Source of the DNA: Sphingobacteriales bacterium
Lineage (GTDB): Bacteria; Bacteroidota; Bacteroidia; Chitinophagales; Chitinophagaceae
Assembly (NCBI GenBank): GCA_004144175.1
Contig: SEFT01000012.1
Span: 62,001-126,000, forward strand
Direction: 5' to 3'
DNA: 64,000 bases
The notes beneath the pieces were generated by a model. It saw only the letters and a list, made by a program, of their open reading frames with translations, was not told the origin of the DNA and did not search any database. The position numbers and the translations under genes are program-made. Within the stretch, counting starts at the first letter, position 1; the number at the start of each line of letters is the position of its first letter. Of the stretch, positions 1-9,171 are shown piece after piece.

Positions 1-349
1 TGGTATTTACCAGGTGCTGTATGTATTTGTTAGAAGCGTTGATCTCGTCTACCAGTTTCGAGATATTAACGCCACCTTGTGTAGATGATGTAAGACATTT
101 ATCCAGCGCAGCCTGTAGCGATGACAGGTTATTGCGCTCAGCCGCCAGTTGTTCTTCCAGTCCGCGCATGCGGGTTTGGGTAGAAGTCAGGTTGGTCTGA
201 CATTCCTGGTTAGATGCAGTCACCTGGTTTAGCTTCAATTGCGTAGCTGTATGCTGGCTTTGCAGGTCTTTGTATTTCTTTTGACTAACGCATCCGCCTG
301 CCAGTAGAGAGCCAGAGAGGATAGCGATGGATAAAACAGATAATCTCAT
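1..349 (-). CDS. Lipoprotein with coiled coil, probably OmpA family (5' part only)
   Basis: The reading frame runs from an ATG at 349 leftward off the window edge, so only about 116 N-terminal residues are visible. The protein begins with a lipoprotein signal peptide ending in L-A-G-G-C (Cys20), followed by S-Q-K-K-Y-K-D-L and a hydrophilic heptad-like stretch rich in Gln, Leu and Asn that should form a coiled coil. In Bacteroidota this layout usually precedes a C-terminal OmpA/MotB peptidoglycan-binding domain, which would lie outside the window; that part is inference. It would be anchored to a membrane by its lipid and reach into the periplasm. Confidence 0.7.
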   Translation of the reverse strand, partial: MRLSVLSIAILSGSLLAGGCVSQKKYKDLQSQHTATQLKLNQVTASNQECQTNLTSTQTRMRGLEEQLAAERNNLSSLQAALDKCLTSSTQGGVNISKLVDEINASNKYIQHLVNT

Positions 350-470
350 GTTTTGGTCTATTTGCGGGCTAAAGTAGTTTTTTCATTTAGAATATTACAA
401 CCTGATTTGAAACATTATAAAATCGTTAAGAAATAATGTTTTTGATAATCAATAGAATATCGTTTTCGGT

Positions 471-881
471 TTATTTCAAAATTGATCTCTGCTCAATTCT
501 TCTGTGCAGGTCTTGTACAAACGGCAAATAGTCGATAAAAGTATCCGGCTTTACTACATAGTCGATAGCGCCCGCCGCCAGGCACTTGTCAATGATGGAG
601 CGTGTGGACGATGTAGAGGTAATGATGACAGGTATGTGCTTGTATTCCGGATTCGACGTTACTTCTTCAATGATATCCATTCCGTTCTTACCCGGCATAT
701 TCAGGTCCGAAAGGATGATGTCGGGCAGGTTGTTCTTATGTTCTTCTAGATAGTTGAGCAGAACATCTCCGTTATCAACTTGCGCTACAATATCAAAAAG
801 CCCTGATGATTCAAACCCCTCCCGCATAAACATTTGCTCATCCTCATCATTTTCCACCAGTATGATCCTGTATCTATTCAT
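471..881 (-). CDS. Single-domain CheY-like response regulator
   Basis: The 136-residue protein is a bare receiver domain with no output domain. The acidic pocket is N-D-E-D (residues 11-14), the phosphoacceptor is Asp59 in L-S-D-L-N-M-P-G, the switch Thr/Ser cluster is near 88-91 and the conserved Lys-Pro is at 111-112. It lies 13 nt downstream of the PAS histidine kinase on the same strand, so the two probably form an operon and a phosphorelay pair. Receivers of this type (Rcp1-like, following phytochrome or PAS kinases) act by protein contact rather than DNA binding. The output partner cannot be seen here. Confidence 0.9.
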   Translation of the reverse strand: MNRYRIILVENDEDEQMFMREGFESSGLFDIVAQVDNGDVLLNYLEEHKNNLPDIILSDLNMPGKNGMDIIEEVTSNPEYKHIPVIITSTSSTRSIIDKCLAAGAIDYVVKPDTFIDYLPFVQDLHRRIEQRSILK

Positions 882-894
882 GTGTGCCGCTCTC

Positions 895-2820
895 TTAATT
901 TTCGTTTAGCGTAAAATAAAAAGTAGTCCCTTTACCCTTCTCTGACTCCGGCCATATTTTCCCTTTATGCCTGTCTACTATCTTTTTGCAAATAGCCAGC
1001 CCTATACCGGTGCCAGGGTAGGTCTTCTCCGTGTTCAACCGCCTGAATATCTCAAACACTTTATGCAAGTCCTCTCGGGCTATGCCTATGCCATTGTCGG
1101 ATATGGCAAACTTAACATGATTATCTTCTTTATGCGCTGTTATTTTTATATAGGGTTCTGTATCGCTGGTAAACTTTAGTGCATTGCCCAGCAGGTTTTG
1201 TATCAGTTGCCCCAGTTGCACTTTATCTCCCGGCACGGTTTCCAGGTCGTTCTCTATCAGTATTTTCGCACCGCTCGACTCTATGGAAGACCGGAGGTTT
1301 TGCATAGCCTGGCTTATCAGCATGTTTACATTTACGTCCTCTGTTATCAACTCGTCTTTGCCCAGCTGCGAGTAGTGCAGCAAATTCTGTATCAGCTCGC
1401 GCATGCGGTTGGCAGCGCCTATCGATTTGCCTATATATACTTTCAGGTCTTTGTTCTGCTCCGCATCCAGTTTCATGTCTATTAGTAGCAGGAAACTCTT
1501 TATGGTCCTGATAGGCTCCTGCAGGTCGTGCGACACGATGGAGGTGAACTGCTCCATCTCGCGGTTGGTATACGATAGTTCCTCGTTTGTTATTTTTAAT
1601 TCATCGGCCAGCCTGCGGTAGCGGTCGTGGCTTTGCTTCAGTGCGCGTTCGTTCTCTTTGCGCTCTGTCAGGTCCTTAGTTACCTTAGAGAAGCCGATGA
1701 GCACACCACTTGTATTGTATACGGCGGTAATTACCACATTTGCCCAAAAGCGCGTGCCATCCTTGCGCAGTCGCCATCCTTCCTCTTCATACTTGCCTTC
1801 TGCTATAGCTACCTTCAGCTCATGCGCGGGCTTGCCATTCATGATGTCTTCTTCAGGGTAGAAGATAGAAAAATATTTACCGATGACTTCATCGGCAGTA
1901 TATCCTTTAATGCGTTTGGCACCTTCATTCCAACTCGCTATTCGCCCTTTCTCGTCCAGTATAAAGATGCCATAGTCGGTCACCTGCTCTACCAGCGACC
2001 TGTAGCGCTCTTCGCTCTGGCGCAGGCGCTCGTCGTTTTCCTTACGTTCGGTGAGGTCGCGCACTACTTTCGAGAAACCTATGTGTCTATTCTGTTCGTT
2101 GAATAATGCAGTAATAATGACGCTTGCCCAGTATATAGATCCGTTCTTCTTTACCCGCCATCCTTCTTCTTCATATTTGCCGGTTTCAATGGCTATTCGT
2201 AGTTCGCGTTCGGGTTTGCCGTCGCCGAGGTCTTCGGTGGTGTAGAAGGTAGAGAAGTGTTTGCCAATGATCTCGGTAGAAGTATATCCCGAGTTGCGTT
2301 TTGCACCATCATTCCAGGTTAATACGTGACCTGTACAGTCCAGCATAAAAATGGAGTAGTCCCGTATAGTCTCTACCATCAGCCGGTAGTGTTCTTCACT
2401 TTGTCGCAGGCTTGTTTCCGTTTGTTTCCTTGCAGAAGTATCCCGCAGTAAGCAGCTGTACCCGCTATGCTGATGTTCATTGTCGTGAATAGCTGCAATC
2501 GTCAGCTCTCCCCAAAACAAATCTCCATTTTTCTTCGATTTCCATCCTTCTGATATAAACTTGCCTTTCTTCCTGGCTTGTTCTAGTTCATACTCCGCCT
2601 TTATTAAATCTTCCTTAGCCTCGTAAAGTATAGACAAAGGTTTATTGATCATCTCCTGCTGCGTATAGCCTGCTATTTCGGTAACGGCTGGGTTGGCATA
2701 TCCCACAAATCCGTCCTTATCCAGCATGATCACTGCATCTCTGATACTATCGAGTAGTAAATTTCCGCTATCTGTCATCGTTAAGCCTTCCATGTCATTT
2801 CCGTTTATAAAGTTAAACAA
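895..2820 (-). CDS. Soluble multi-PAS sensor histidine kinase
   Basis: The 641-residue protein has three PAS/PAC units (roughly 20-140, 143-265 and 268-390). The second and third are clearly internal duplicates sharing K-Y-E-E-E-G-W-R and F-S-K-V motifs. A coiled coil follows, then a HisKA domain with the phosphorylated His431 in S-H-D-L-Q-E-P, and a HATPase domain with the N box near 542, D-N-G-I-G-I near 575 and G-T-G-I-G-L near 603. No transmembrane segment is visible, so it should be cytosolic and sense an internal redox, light or ligand signal through PAS. It lies upstream of the receiver gene at 471-881, its likely partner. Starts at Met10 or Met15 are also possible. Confidence 0.92.
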   Translation of the reverse strand: MFNFINGNDMEGLTMTDSGNLLLDSIRDAVIMLDKDGFVGYANPAVTEIAGYTQQEMINKPLSILYEAKEDLIKAEYELEQARKKGKFISEGWKSKKNGDLFWGELTIAAIHDNEHQHSGYSCLLRDTSARKQTETSLRQSEEHYRLMVETIRDYSIFMLDCTGHVLTWNDGAKRNSGYTSTEIIGKHFSTFYTTEDLGDGKPERELRIAIETGKYEEEGWRVKKNGSIYWASVIITALFNEQNRHIGFSKVVRDLTERKENDERLRQSEERYRSLVEQVTDYGIFILDEKGRIASWNEGAKRIKGYTADEVIGKYFSIFYPEEDIMNGKPAHELKVAIAEGKYEEEGWRLRKDGTRFWANVVITAVYNTSGVLIGFSKVTKDLTERKENERALKQSHDRYRRLADELKITNEELSYTNREMEQFTSIVSHDLQEPIRTIKSFLLLIDMKLDAEQNKDLKVYIGKSIGAANRMRELIQNLLHYSQLGKDELITEDVNVNMLISQAMQNLRSSIESSGAKILIENDLETVPGDKVQLGQLIQNLLGNALKFTSDTEPYIKITAHKEDNHVKFAISDNGIGIAREDLHKVFEIFRRLNTEKTYPGTGIGLAICKKIVDRHKGKIWPESEKGKGTTFYFTLNEN

Positions 2821-3024
2821 TAAAGGGCGGTATTACCAAGTTCAAATATGGGCATGGTAAGGCTCTCGGGCGTTTTGAAAGTTACACTTTTTTAAAAAGG
2901 ATATATAGTTTGTTATAACTCTCTATCATTGAATTAATTAAATCTTATGGGGCCATCTCAGGCTTTTTTCGGCTACCGCTCTAACTGACATCCCTTTTTA
3001 ATAATTACTCCTATATTGGCGGCC

Positions 3025-3519
3025 ATGATCGAAATTATCCATGCAGGCATCGATGATATAGCCGTTATTCGAAGGCTGGCAGAAGAGATATGGTTCCCTA
3101 CTTACCTGCCTATATTACCCGAAGGGCAGGCTGACTACATGTTCGGTAAGTTCTATACAATTGAAGCCTTGCGGGAGCAGATGCAACAGGATGGACATTC
3201 ATTTCTATTGGCTTATGACGAAGGTGTTCCAGCGGGCTTTGCGTCCTACTCTCTTATTGCAACCGATATTGTTAAGCTCCATAAGTTGTATGTGTTGCCT
3301 TCCACACAAGGGCGTGGAATTGGGGCAGCATTATTGGATCAGGTAAGTGATGAGGCACGCAAACTGAGCGCTACGAAGCTCATATTATACGTTAACAAGT
3401 ACAACCACTCCGCACAAAAGTTTTATGAGCGAAAAGGGTTACGCATATTCAAATCTGAAATAATAGAAATAGGGCAAGAATTTGTAATGGATGACTATGT
3501 TTTAGAACTGAATTTATAG
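3025..3519 (+). CDS. GNAT-family N-acetyltransferase
   Basis: This is a 164-residue acetyl-CoA-dependent acyltransferase. The acetyl-CoA-binding motif A is visible as L-P-S-T-Q-G-R-G-I-G-A-A-L-L, followed by the family's L-Y-V-N-K-Y-N-H-S-A-Q-K-F-Y segment in motif B. The substrate cannot be told; the architecture resembles small-molecule or ribosomal-protein acetyltransferases. I chose the ATG at 3025; an in-frame TTG nine bases upstream is a less likely alternative. It is divergent from the histidine kinase operon and stands alone. Confidence 0.85.
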   Translation: MIEIIHAGIDDIAVIRRLAEEIWFPTYLPILPEGQADYMFGKFYTIEALREQMQQDGHSFLLAYDEGVPAGFASYSLIATDIVKLHKLYVLPSTQGRGIGAALLDQVSDEARKLSATKLILYVNKYNHSAQKFYERKGLRIFKSEIIEIGQEFVMDDYVLELNL

Positions 3520-3607
3520 TTTAAGCCTTATGATTTTTTTAACTAAAGGCAGGTGTGCTATGGCATGCTTTTGCTTAATATTCAATCAGTTAAAAACGAC
3601 AAAAGTT

Positions 3608-3841
3608 ATGGAACTGAACAAAAACAGAACGGGACAGAATCCGATGGAAGAAAAGACAGGCGTACCTGGTCAAGGACAACAGCACAGTCAACGCGAAGGT
3701 TTTAACGAGCAAGAGTACCAGAAAGGCCTTGAGCCAGAACTGGGTGAAGTAGGCTTCGAAGAAGATGACATTAGCATTGATGAGTCAGAAGACACACAGT
3801 GGGAACAGCCAAACCGCAAAGGTGGCGCACCACAGGAGTAG
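3608..3841 (+). CDS. Small acidic hydrophilic protein
   Basis: The predicted 77-residue protein starts at the ATG at 3608, after an A-rich leader. The frame is open further upstream, but that part has a cysteine-rich composition unlike the rest. It is strongly acidic, rich in Glu, Gln and Gly, with no membrane segment or cysteine. It has a low-complexity, probably disordered look and matches no family I can name. A strong palindromic terminator follows the stop codon by about 27 nt, which supports this being a real, transcribed gene. Confidence 0.6.
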   Translation: MELNKNRTGQNPMEEKTGVPGQGQQHSQREGFNEQEYQKGLEPELGEVGFEEDDISIDESEDTQWEQPNRKGGAPQE

Positions 3842-3868
3842 AAAAAAGTTATTGACTCGATCTACGGC

Positions 3869-3916
3869 TATAAAAAGAATAAGCCCTGCGATATCGCAGG
3901 GCTTATTCTTTTTATA
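3869..3916. terminator. Perfect 48-nt palindrome, bidirectional terminator
   Basis: Two 24-nt arms (3869-3892 and 3893-3916) are exact reverse complements with no mismatch. The GC core is AGCCCTGCG, and A-tracts and T-tracts at the outer ends provide a U-run on either strand. It sits between convergent genes ending at 3841 (+) and 3927 (-), so it can terminate both. Confidence 0.9.
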
Positions 3917-3926
3917 ATATTAGATA

Positions 3927-4322
3927 CTAAAGTTCGTCTTCTTTGACTTGTTCCAGGACATCATACAGTACGGTCGATCCCATATGATTAGCCAAGTCGC
4001 CACCTGTTTCATATTTATACTGATAGTAAAGGCTGGTTTCCAGCGCCCAACTATGGTGTACCAGCATCGTCAGGTCTTGATTACCCTGCATCGTATGTAC
4101 TGGTAATTCAGTAACATATCCCTCAATAGGTGCGAAGCAGAGTGATACAAGGATGGTAGCATCTGAATTGCCACCTTCTAGCTCTTCGCGCATTTTTTCT
4201 GCATCGTCTATTGCCGCACGGCGCGCAAATAACGGCTCTGATGATCTGAACACCCTGGAGTAAGTTGTAGACACATTGTCATTGTGTCTCTCCACCTTTA
4301 CGACTTTGTAATATAGTTCCAT
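3927..4322 (-). CDS. Conserved hypothetical cytosolic protein
   Basis: This is a 131-residue soluble protein with no signal peptide or membrane segment. It starts with a beta-strand-like M-E-L-Y-Y-K-V-V-K-V and contains mixed alpha/beta stretches with many aromatic residues. I do not recognise the family. It is convergent with the small acidic protein gene across the palindromic terminator and divergent from the gene starting near 4429. A CATCTTTG box on its own strand just upstream resembles a -7 promoter element with one mismatch. Confidence 0.65.
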   Translation of the reverse strand: MELYYKVVKVERHNDNVSTTYSRVFRSSEPLFARRAAIDDAEKMREELEGGNSDATILVSLCFAPIEGYVTELPVHTMQGNQDLTMLVHHSWALETSLYYQYKYETGGDLANHMGSTVLYDVLEQVKEDEL

Positions 4323-4428
4323 GAAAAGATTGATCTGGTAGACAAAGATGCGAAATCTTTACAACGTCGGCACAATCTGTCTTTTAAATTTATCCGGATT
4401 GTTCTTAACTTTCCACAAACCCCACATA

Positions 4429-4893
4429 ATGAACTATAAACAAATATTGCTCGCTATTGCTACGATGCTATTTATAGCCATATTCTTCCATACTGACCCT
4501 TACGAGCAATGGTATAATGAGCGTGTGAAAAATTTTGGTTTAGCCATCAGCGATGAGGTGGCGCAGCTCGATTACGAAACCCGTAAAGAAGCCCGGTGGG
4601 GTGCACCATACCTTGTATACAAGACAATATGGAACAAGAATAATGGCGCATACCGCGATATGTTGATAATGGTGCCACAGGGCAAATATGACAAACGTTT
4701 CGGCGCAGGCTACGTAACGCCTGAGCCCATCACTGCATACTATTTTACAGGCCAGCGAACGGTATACCATCACCGCGAGGGTGCCCGTAAGGCTGAAGCC
4801 GTCATGCTATACGATAGCAGTTCTTTTTATCTGGCTCCGGTTACTGATACATCCATTATTTCACAAGCTATCGCCGTATATACCAAATCCTAA
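4429..4893 (+). CDS. Membrane-anchored hypothetical protein
   Basis: The protein has 154 residues if started at the ATG at 4429. That gives a clean N-terminal anchor (N-Y-K-Q-I-L-L-A-I-A-T-M-L-F-I-A-I) and then a soluble domain. The frame is open back to 4348, but the upstream residues look unrelated. After the anchor comes a mixed domain rich in Tyr and charged residues, probably outside the cytoplasm. It precedes the polytopic membrane protein by 12 nt and is likely co-transcribed with it. No family recognised. Confidence 0.65.
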   Translation: MNYKQILLAIATMLFIAIFFHTDPYEQWYNERVKNFGLAISDEVAQLDYETRKEARWGAPYLVYKTIWNKNNGAYRDMLIMVPQGKYDKRFGAGYVTPEPITAYYFTGQRTVYHHREGARKAEAVMLYDSSSFYLAPVTDTSIISQAIAVYTKS

Positions 4894-4905
4894 GTTTTTA
4901 TCGCT

Positions 4906-6369
4906 ATGAATTTTTCAGGACTTTTTTTGCTTGGGCTGGCGCACTTTCTTGCTGGCAGAGGTATTATCAGTATGTTTCGCGTTAAAGAAAAACTATTGAT
5001 TACCATATGTATGTCCCTTATTGTCGGTACAGTATGTTTTTGCGCACTGCCCACCATATTGGAGGTATGTCATATTCCTATTACCAAGGCATCGGTCGCT
5101 GGTATCATTGCCGTTTTTGTTGCTGCTTCTTTTGGAACACAGGCCCATCGGCTAAACTATTCAATCTTTAAAAAGGTTCCGCCCTTCCGGCTTCGATTGT
5201 ACGAGATCATTTTCATTTGTCTCTTTATCGGGCTTATGATACCCAGTGTATGGCGTTGCTTTTACTATCCGCCTGCCGCACGCGATATACTATCAGGTCC
5301 CGAGCCATTAGCCGAATACACAGTGCGAGAGCACAAGATGATCAACTCCGTATTCAGCCTGGACCTTTGGGGGACAAATAACCAGCACAAGCCTCCGTTT
5401 ATATGGGGACTCCAGGTGATATACAAGCTCTTCGTTCATCAGTTTGGGCAGCTGTGGCTTAGCATATTAGTGCTTAGCTTCCTTACCTGGCTATACTGCG
5501 TACTGCGCGATAAGATACATCCATTGTTCGTAGGTGGTATTATGCTATACTTTATTGCTATGCCAGATCCGTATGGCTATACTTATATCATCTTATATGA
5601 CTATAGCAATATGATTCTCTTTGCACTGGCTGTATATTATCTTGTGCGGCACCTGATGAGTAAGGAGATGAACTTGTTCTACTTTTCAGCATTCCTGTTT
5701 GGGCTTGCAACGCTTATACGATCCGAGACTTTAATATTTGCCGGAATGTTCTATCCGTTGTTGCTACTGGTAATGATAAAGGATAAAGTGCCGATGCCGA
5801 AAATGGCATGGAGAGCCGGTATATTTATTCTGCCATCATTTTTCTTTTACTATGCATGGATAGGTATTTTTCTGAAGTATTACATGCCCGGAGGCTTTGA
5901 ATTGGATAACCAGGTTACAACCGATTGGGCTAATGTCGCACCGTTGTTTACGCGCATGAAAGAGATAATAACAGTATTGCTTTTTAGTAAGAATACGAAC
6001 TTTCTATATGGACACATACACTTTGTTTTTTTAGTCGTTTTTGTGGCTGATTGTGTCATCTACAGAAGATTCGATAAGGTGCGTCTTTTCTTTCTTTATG
6101 CAATTGCAGTTGTGTACATAGGGCTGCCTGTTATGGGCTACATCACTCCGCTTTTCGACCTTGTGAACACTACCAAGCGGGGTATGTACAAGATATTCCC
6201 TATTATGGTTTTCTACATGGCAAATAGTCCGCTGCTACTGAAGTGGTCGGGGGCATTGCGTTCGTACGAACAGCCTGCGACTAAAGATGTCGTAAAGCCG
6301 CAGCCGGTGGCCGCGGTTAATCATCCATCCATCAAAAACAAAAAAACAGGTAGGGCCACAAGACGGTAG
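4906..6369 (+). CDS. Polytopic membrane protein, probable GT-C glycosyltransferase
   Basis: The 487-residue protein has around eleven hydrophobic segments. An extracytoplasmic loop near residues 120-160 carries acidic residues and then H-K-P-P-F-I-W-G-L. This resembles the ArnT/PMT-like signature in which an acidic catalytic loop is followed by K-P-P, so a polyprenyl-phosphate-sugar-dependent glycosyltransferase (GT39/ArnT superfamily) is the best guess. The acceptor is unknown. The C-terminus is a basic, probably cytoplasmic tail. It follows the anchored protein gene closely. A polymer flippase or ligase is an alternative. Confidence 0.6.
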   Translation: MNFSGLFLLGLAHFLAGRGIISMFRVKEKLLITICMSLIVGTVCFCALPTILEVCHIPITKASVAGIIAVFVAASFGTQAHRLNYSIFKKVPPFRLRLYEIIFICLFIGLMIPSVWRCFYYPPAARDILSGPEPLAEYTVREHKMINSVFSLDLWGTNNQHKPPFIWGLQVIYKLFVHQFGQLWLSILVLSFLTWLYCVLRDKIHPLFVGGIMLYFIAMPDPYGYTYIILYDYSNMILFALAVYYLVRHLMSKEMNLFYFSAFLFGLATLIRSETLIFAGMFYPLLLLVMIKDKVPMPKMAWRAGIFILPSFFFYYAWIGIFLKYYMPGGFELDNQVTTDWANVAPLFTRMKEIITVLLFSKNTNFLYGHIHFVFLVVFVADCVIYRRFDKVRLFFLYAIAVVYIGLPVMGYITPLFDLVNTTKRGMYKIFPIMVFYMANSPLLLKWSGALRSYEQPATKDVVKPQPVAAVNHPSIKNKKTGRATRR

Positions 6370-6428
6370 CAAATGGAGTTTTTTACGTAAATCAACACAG
6401 CTATCTGCCGGTTTACTATTTTAGGCAT

Positions 6429-7349
6429 ATGAATAATATCCCCATGTCAGCCGACGAGGCAATGTATTCGCTATGGCAAAGCTCAGGAAAAGCCATTGTC
6501 GCAGCGCCGGATGAGTGGCACTGGCAAGTATACCATCTGTCCCTATACGGACGGGGGATGGAAGAGGCATTAGATATGCTCTACAATCGTCGTCCTGATT
6601 ATAAAGATTTTCAGGACTGGCTGGGTGAAACTGAGCCGATGACCGATGATGTTCTTTTTCCCGGTGATGTACTTAGTGAAGAAGATCTGCAAAGTTGGCA
6701 TCGTGATGGATATATAGTTGTAAATAATGCAGTGCCTGAAGACGATTGCATTGCTGCAAGATCAGCTATATGGCAGTTTTTGGATGCAGATGTTAATGAT
6801 GCAAATAGTTGGTATAAGCCCAGCAATGGAAAGAAGGGTATGATGCTTAGTTTCTTCCGGCATCCGGCACTAGATGCTGTAAGGAGGAATGCAAAGGTGA
6901 GACGGATATATGAACAACTGTATGGGACAAGAGAAATATACCTGCTGATAGATAAAGTAAGTTTCAATCCGCCTGAGATTAATGGATATAAATTTACAGG
7001 TAGTCCTCTTCATTGGGATGTAAGCTTGCAACCGCCGGTTCCTTATGTGCTGCAGGGCTTTGTCTACCTGAATGACGTATCTGTTACCGATGGTGCTTTT
7101 CATTGTGTACCCGGATTTCACTATCGGTTGGAGGAATGGCTGAATGCCTTACCTGCCGGGGTAGATGCGAGGACCGAGGCAATAGGTACACTAAAGGCAA
7201 CCCCTATAACCGGAAATACAGGCGATCTGGTCATATGGCAACAAGCATTGCCCCACTGCGCAACACCCAATACGGGGACTGTACCAAGACTGGTACAATA
7301 TGTTGCTTACAAACCGGTACAGCCCGTAATACACCAACAATGGAAATAG
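6429..7349 (+). CDS. Phytanoyl-CoA dioxygenase (PhyH) family oxygenase
   Basis: The 306-residue protein has the Fe(II)/2-oxoglutarate triad: His195 and Asp197 in L-H-W-D, the distal His276 in L-P-H-C, and Arg287 in position to bind 2-oxoglutarate. The stretch G-F-V-Y-L-N-D-V and the following D-G-A-F are typical of PhyH proteins, in which the strand after the H-x-D motif carries the metal site. Such enzymes hydroxylate small molecules or secondary metabolites. The substrate cannot be inferred from the neighbours, which are envelope proteins. An N-terminal extension of about 75 residues precedes the catalytic fold. Confidence 0.85.
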   Translation: MNNIPMSADEAMYSLWQSSGKAIVAAPDEWHWQVYHLSLYGRGMEEALDMLYNRRPDYKDFQDWLGETEPMTDDVLFPGDVLSEEDLQSWHRDGYIVVNNAVPEDDCIAARSAIWQFLDADVNDANSWYKPSNGKKGMMLSFFRHPALDAVRRNAKVRRIYEQLYGTREIYLLIDKVSFNPPEINGYKFTGSPLHWDVSLQPPVPYVLQGFVYLNDVSVTDGAFHCVPGFHYRLEEWLNALPAGVDARTEAIGTLKATPITGNTGDLVIWQQALPHCATPNTGTVPRLVQYVAYKPVQPVIHQQWK

Positions 7350-7439
7350 ACTTCTTCAATCAGAAGTGTAATTATTATAAAAGTTGCCAATAAACCACAG
7401 CCTTAAAATATCCTTAACGTTTTAAAAAAGTATTTAACG

Positions 7440-7447
7440 TAATTTTG
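7440..7447 (+). promoter_or_regulatory. Bacteroidota -7 promoter box
   Basis: TAATTTTG matches the TAnnTTTG -7 consensus. Transcription would begin near 7453, which favours the ATG at 7475 over the in-frame TTG at 7445 for the next gene. No convincing -33 TTTG was found upstream. Confidence 0.5.
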
Positions 7448-7474
7448 CGCCAGATTGCGAACTATAATGAGATA

Positions 7475-7864
7475 ATGAGTACTAGAAATACAACATATAG
7501 CCTTCCTGACCGTAATTGGATGGCTGTGCTCGTTGTATTAGGATTCATCATATCATCATTCTTTTTGCCTTCCCGTGGGCTTACCCCCATTGTCTATAAC
7601 GGTTCTTATGATGTTGTGCAGTTCTCACACGACAGTGGTTCGGGTGTCGATGTCCTTATCAAAGAAGGTAAGACCTCGCGCAACATCCACCTGCCTGTAA
7701 GGGGCAAGGCCAAGATAAAAGGGTTTTATAAGCAGTATTTTTCTACGGCTTCGGTACAGTTTACCGTATTCCGCCGCTATATAGTTCCTTTAGTTACCTC
7801 TTCTGTTTCAGAAGTTTCTAAGCCGGATTATTATAATTTCCTCTTCCGGCTTACGCCTTTCTAA
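7475..7864 (+). CDS. Small membrane-anchored hypothetical protein
   Basis: The 129-residue protein starts at the ATG at 7475, downstream of a TAATTTTG promoter box. A single hydrophobic segment (about residues 15-32) follows a short basic cytoplasmic tail. The remainder is a beta-rich soluble region with many Val, Ser and Gly, likely periplasmic. No known family. It lies directly upstream of the efflux pump genes, with a 110-nt gap, and shares no clear functional link with them. Confidence 0.6.
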   Translation: MSTRNTTYSLPDRNWMAVLVVLGFIISSFFLPSRGLTPIVYNGSYDVVQFSHDSGSGVDVLIKEGKTSRNIHLPVRGKAKIKGFYKQYFSTASVQFTVFRRYIVPLVTSSVSEVSKPDYYNFLFRLTPF

Positions 7865-7974
7865 TTAGCCAGTGTCCATACACTTTTATACACTTCTTTG
7901 CCTTCCGCAGAGGAGTAGTTCTGCTTTTATCTCAATTATCATTCATCTCCCCCCTTAAAAACCCGCTTGTAGAC

Positions 7975-9105
7975 ATGGGTAAACTGGCATTTATATATGT
8001 GCCGCTGGCCGGACTATTATTTTCGTCTTGTGCTGCGGATAAAGAAACTAAAACGAAAAAGGCTGAAAAGATCCCGATTGTAAAGGTTGTAGAGCAAGAC
8101 ATAACGCTTGATAAGGTATATGTGTCCGACATCCAGGCTATTCAGAATGTAGAGATACGCAGCCGTATCTCCGGCTTCCTCGAGAAGATACATGTGGACG
8201 AAGGCCAGTATGTGCGCAAAGGCCAGATACTATTTAGCCTAAGCGATGAAGAACACAAAGCTGAAGTAGCCAAAGCCGCTGCCGCAGTCAACAGTGCATT
8301 GGCGGACGCCAAAACCACCGAACTGGAAGTGGAAAAGGTGAAAATGCTGGTAGATAAAAGAATAGTATCGGGTACCGAGTTGGAGGTAGCCAAGGCAAAA
8401 TTGCGCGCTACCCGCGCCAAGGTCGAGGAGGCCCGGGCTACGCTTACCCACGCACAGGCCCGGCTGTCCTACACAACCATCCGCGCCCCATACGAAGGCG
8501 TGGTTGACCGCATACCGCTGAAGGTGGGCAGCCTGATGGAAGAGGGTACGCTGCTTACCAGCGTTTCCGATATCAGTTCGGTTTACGCCTATTTCAACCT
8601 GTCGGAAAACGAATACCTGGAATACCTGCGCGCCAAATCGAAGAACGGGGATGCGGGAGAAACGGTCGTTAACCTGATACTGGCCGATGGCAAAGCCTAC
8701 GGCAGCGCCGGAAAGGTAGAAACAGTGGTGAGCGAGTTCGATGAAAATACAGGCTCCATCGCCTTCCGCGCAAGGTTCCCCAACCCGCAACTGATGCTGA
8801 AGCATGGCGCTACCGGCAAGGTAAAGCTGACCCGCGACGTGGAGGATGCATTGATGCTGCCGCAAAAAGCAGTATTTGAGATACAGGATAAGAACTACGT
8901 ATATGTAGTAGACCGTTCCAACAAGGCGCGTATGCGCAACTTCATACCCAAGACGAGGGTTGGCCAGTACTATGTAGTAGAGTCGGGGCTGGACGAAGGC
9001 GACAAAGTGGTATATGAAGGCATACAGAATATACGCGATGGCATGGAGATAACTCCGCGCATAGTGCATATGGATAGCCTCAGCACGAAACAACATATTC
9101 TGTAA
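7975..9105 (+). CDS. RND efflux periplasmic adaptor lipoprotein (AcrA/MexA type)
   Basis: This 376-residue adaptor joins the RND permease to the outer-membrane channel. A lipoprotein signal ends at Cys19 (L-F-S-S-C). The lipoyl halves flank an alpha-helical hairpin of about residues 95-160 rich in Ala, Glu and Lys, with S-R-I-S-G-F-L-E-K and D-E-G-Q-Y-V-R-K-G-Q as the first lipoyl motif and R-A-P-Y-E-G-V-V as the second. A beta-barrel and membrane-proximal domain follow. It is the first gene of a four-gene pump operon, 66 nt before the permease. Confidence 0.95.
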   Translation: MGKLAFIYVPLAGLLFSSCAADKETKTKKAEKIPIVKVVEQDITLDKVYVSDIQAIQNVEIRSRISGFLEKIHVDEGQYVRKGQILFSLSDEEHKAEVAKAAAAVNSALADAKTTELEVEKVKMLVDKRIVSGTELEVAKAKLRATRAKVEEARATLTHAQARLSYTTIRAPYEGVVDRIPLKVGSLMEEGTLLTSVSDISSVYAYFNLSENEYLEYLRAKSKNGDAGETVVNLILADGKAYGSAGKVETVVSEFDENTGSIAFRARFPNPQLMLKHGATGKVKLTRDVEDALMLPQKAVFEIQDKNYVYVVDRSNKARMRNFIPKTRVGQYYVVESGLDEGDKVVYEGIQNIRDGMEITPRIVHMDSLSTKQHIL

Positions 9106-9171
9106 CCGGTAAAAAAGTAAACCCTGCGCCGATACGTCGGCCGGGCAGGCTTTTGCCTAAAATTATTACTC

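Noticed and set aside
8239-9096. 285-codon antisense frame in the efflux adaptor gene
   Set aside because: Cysteine- and histidine-rich composition without domains, fully inside a well-supported gene.
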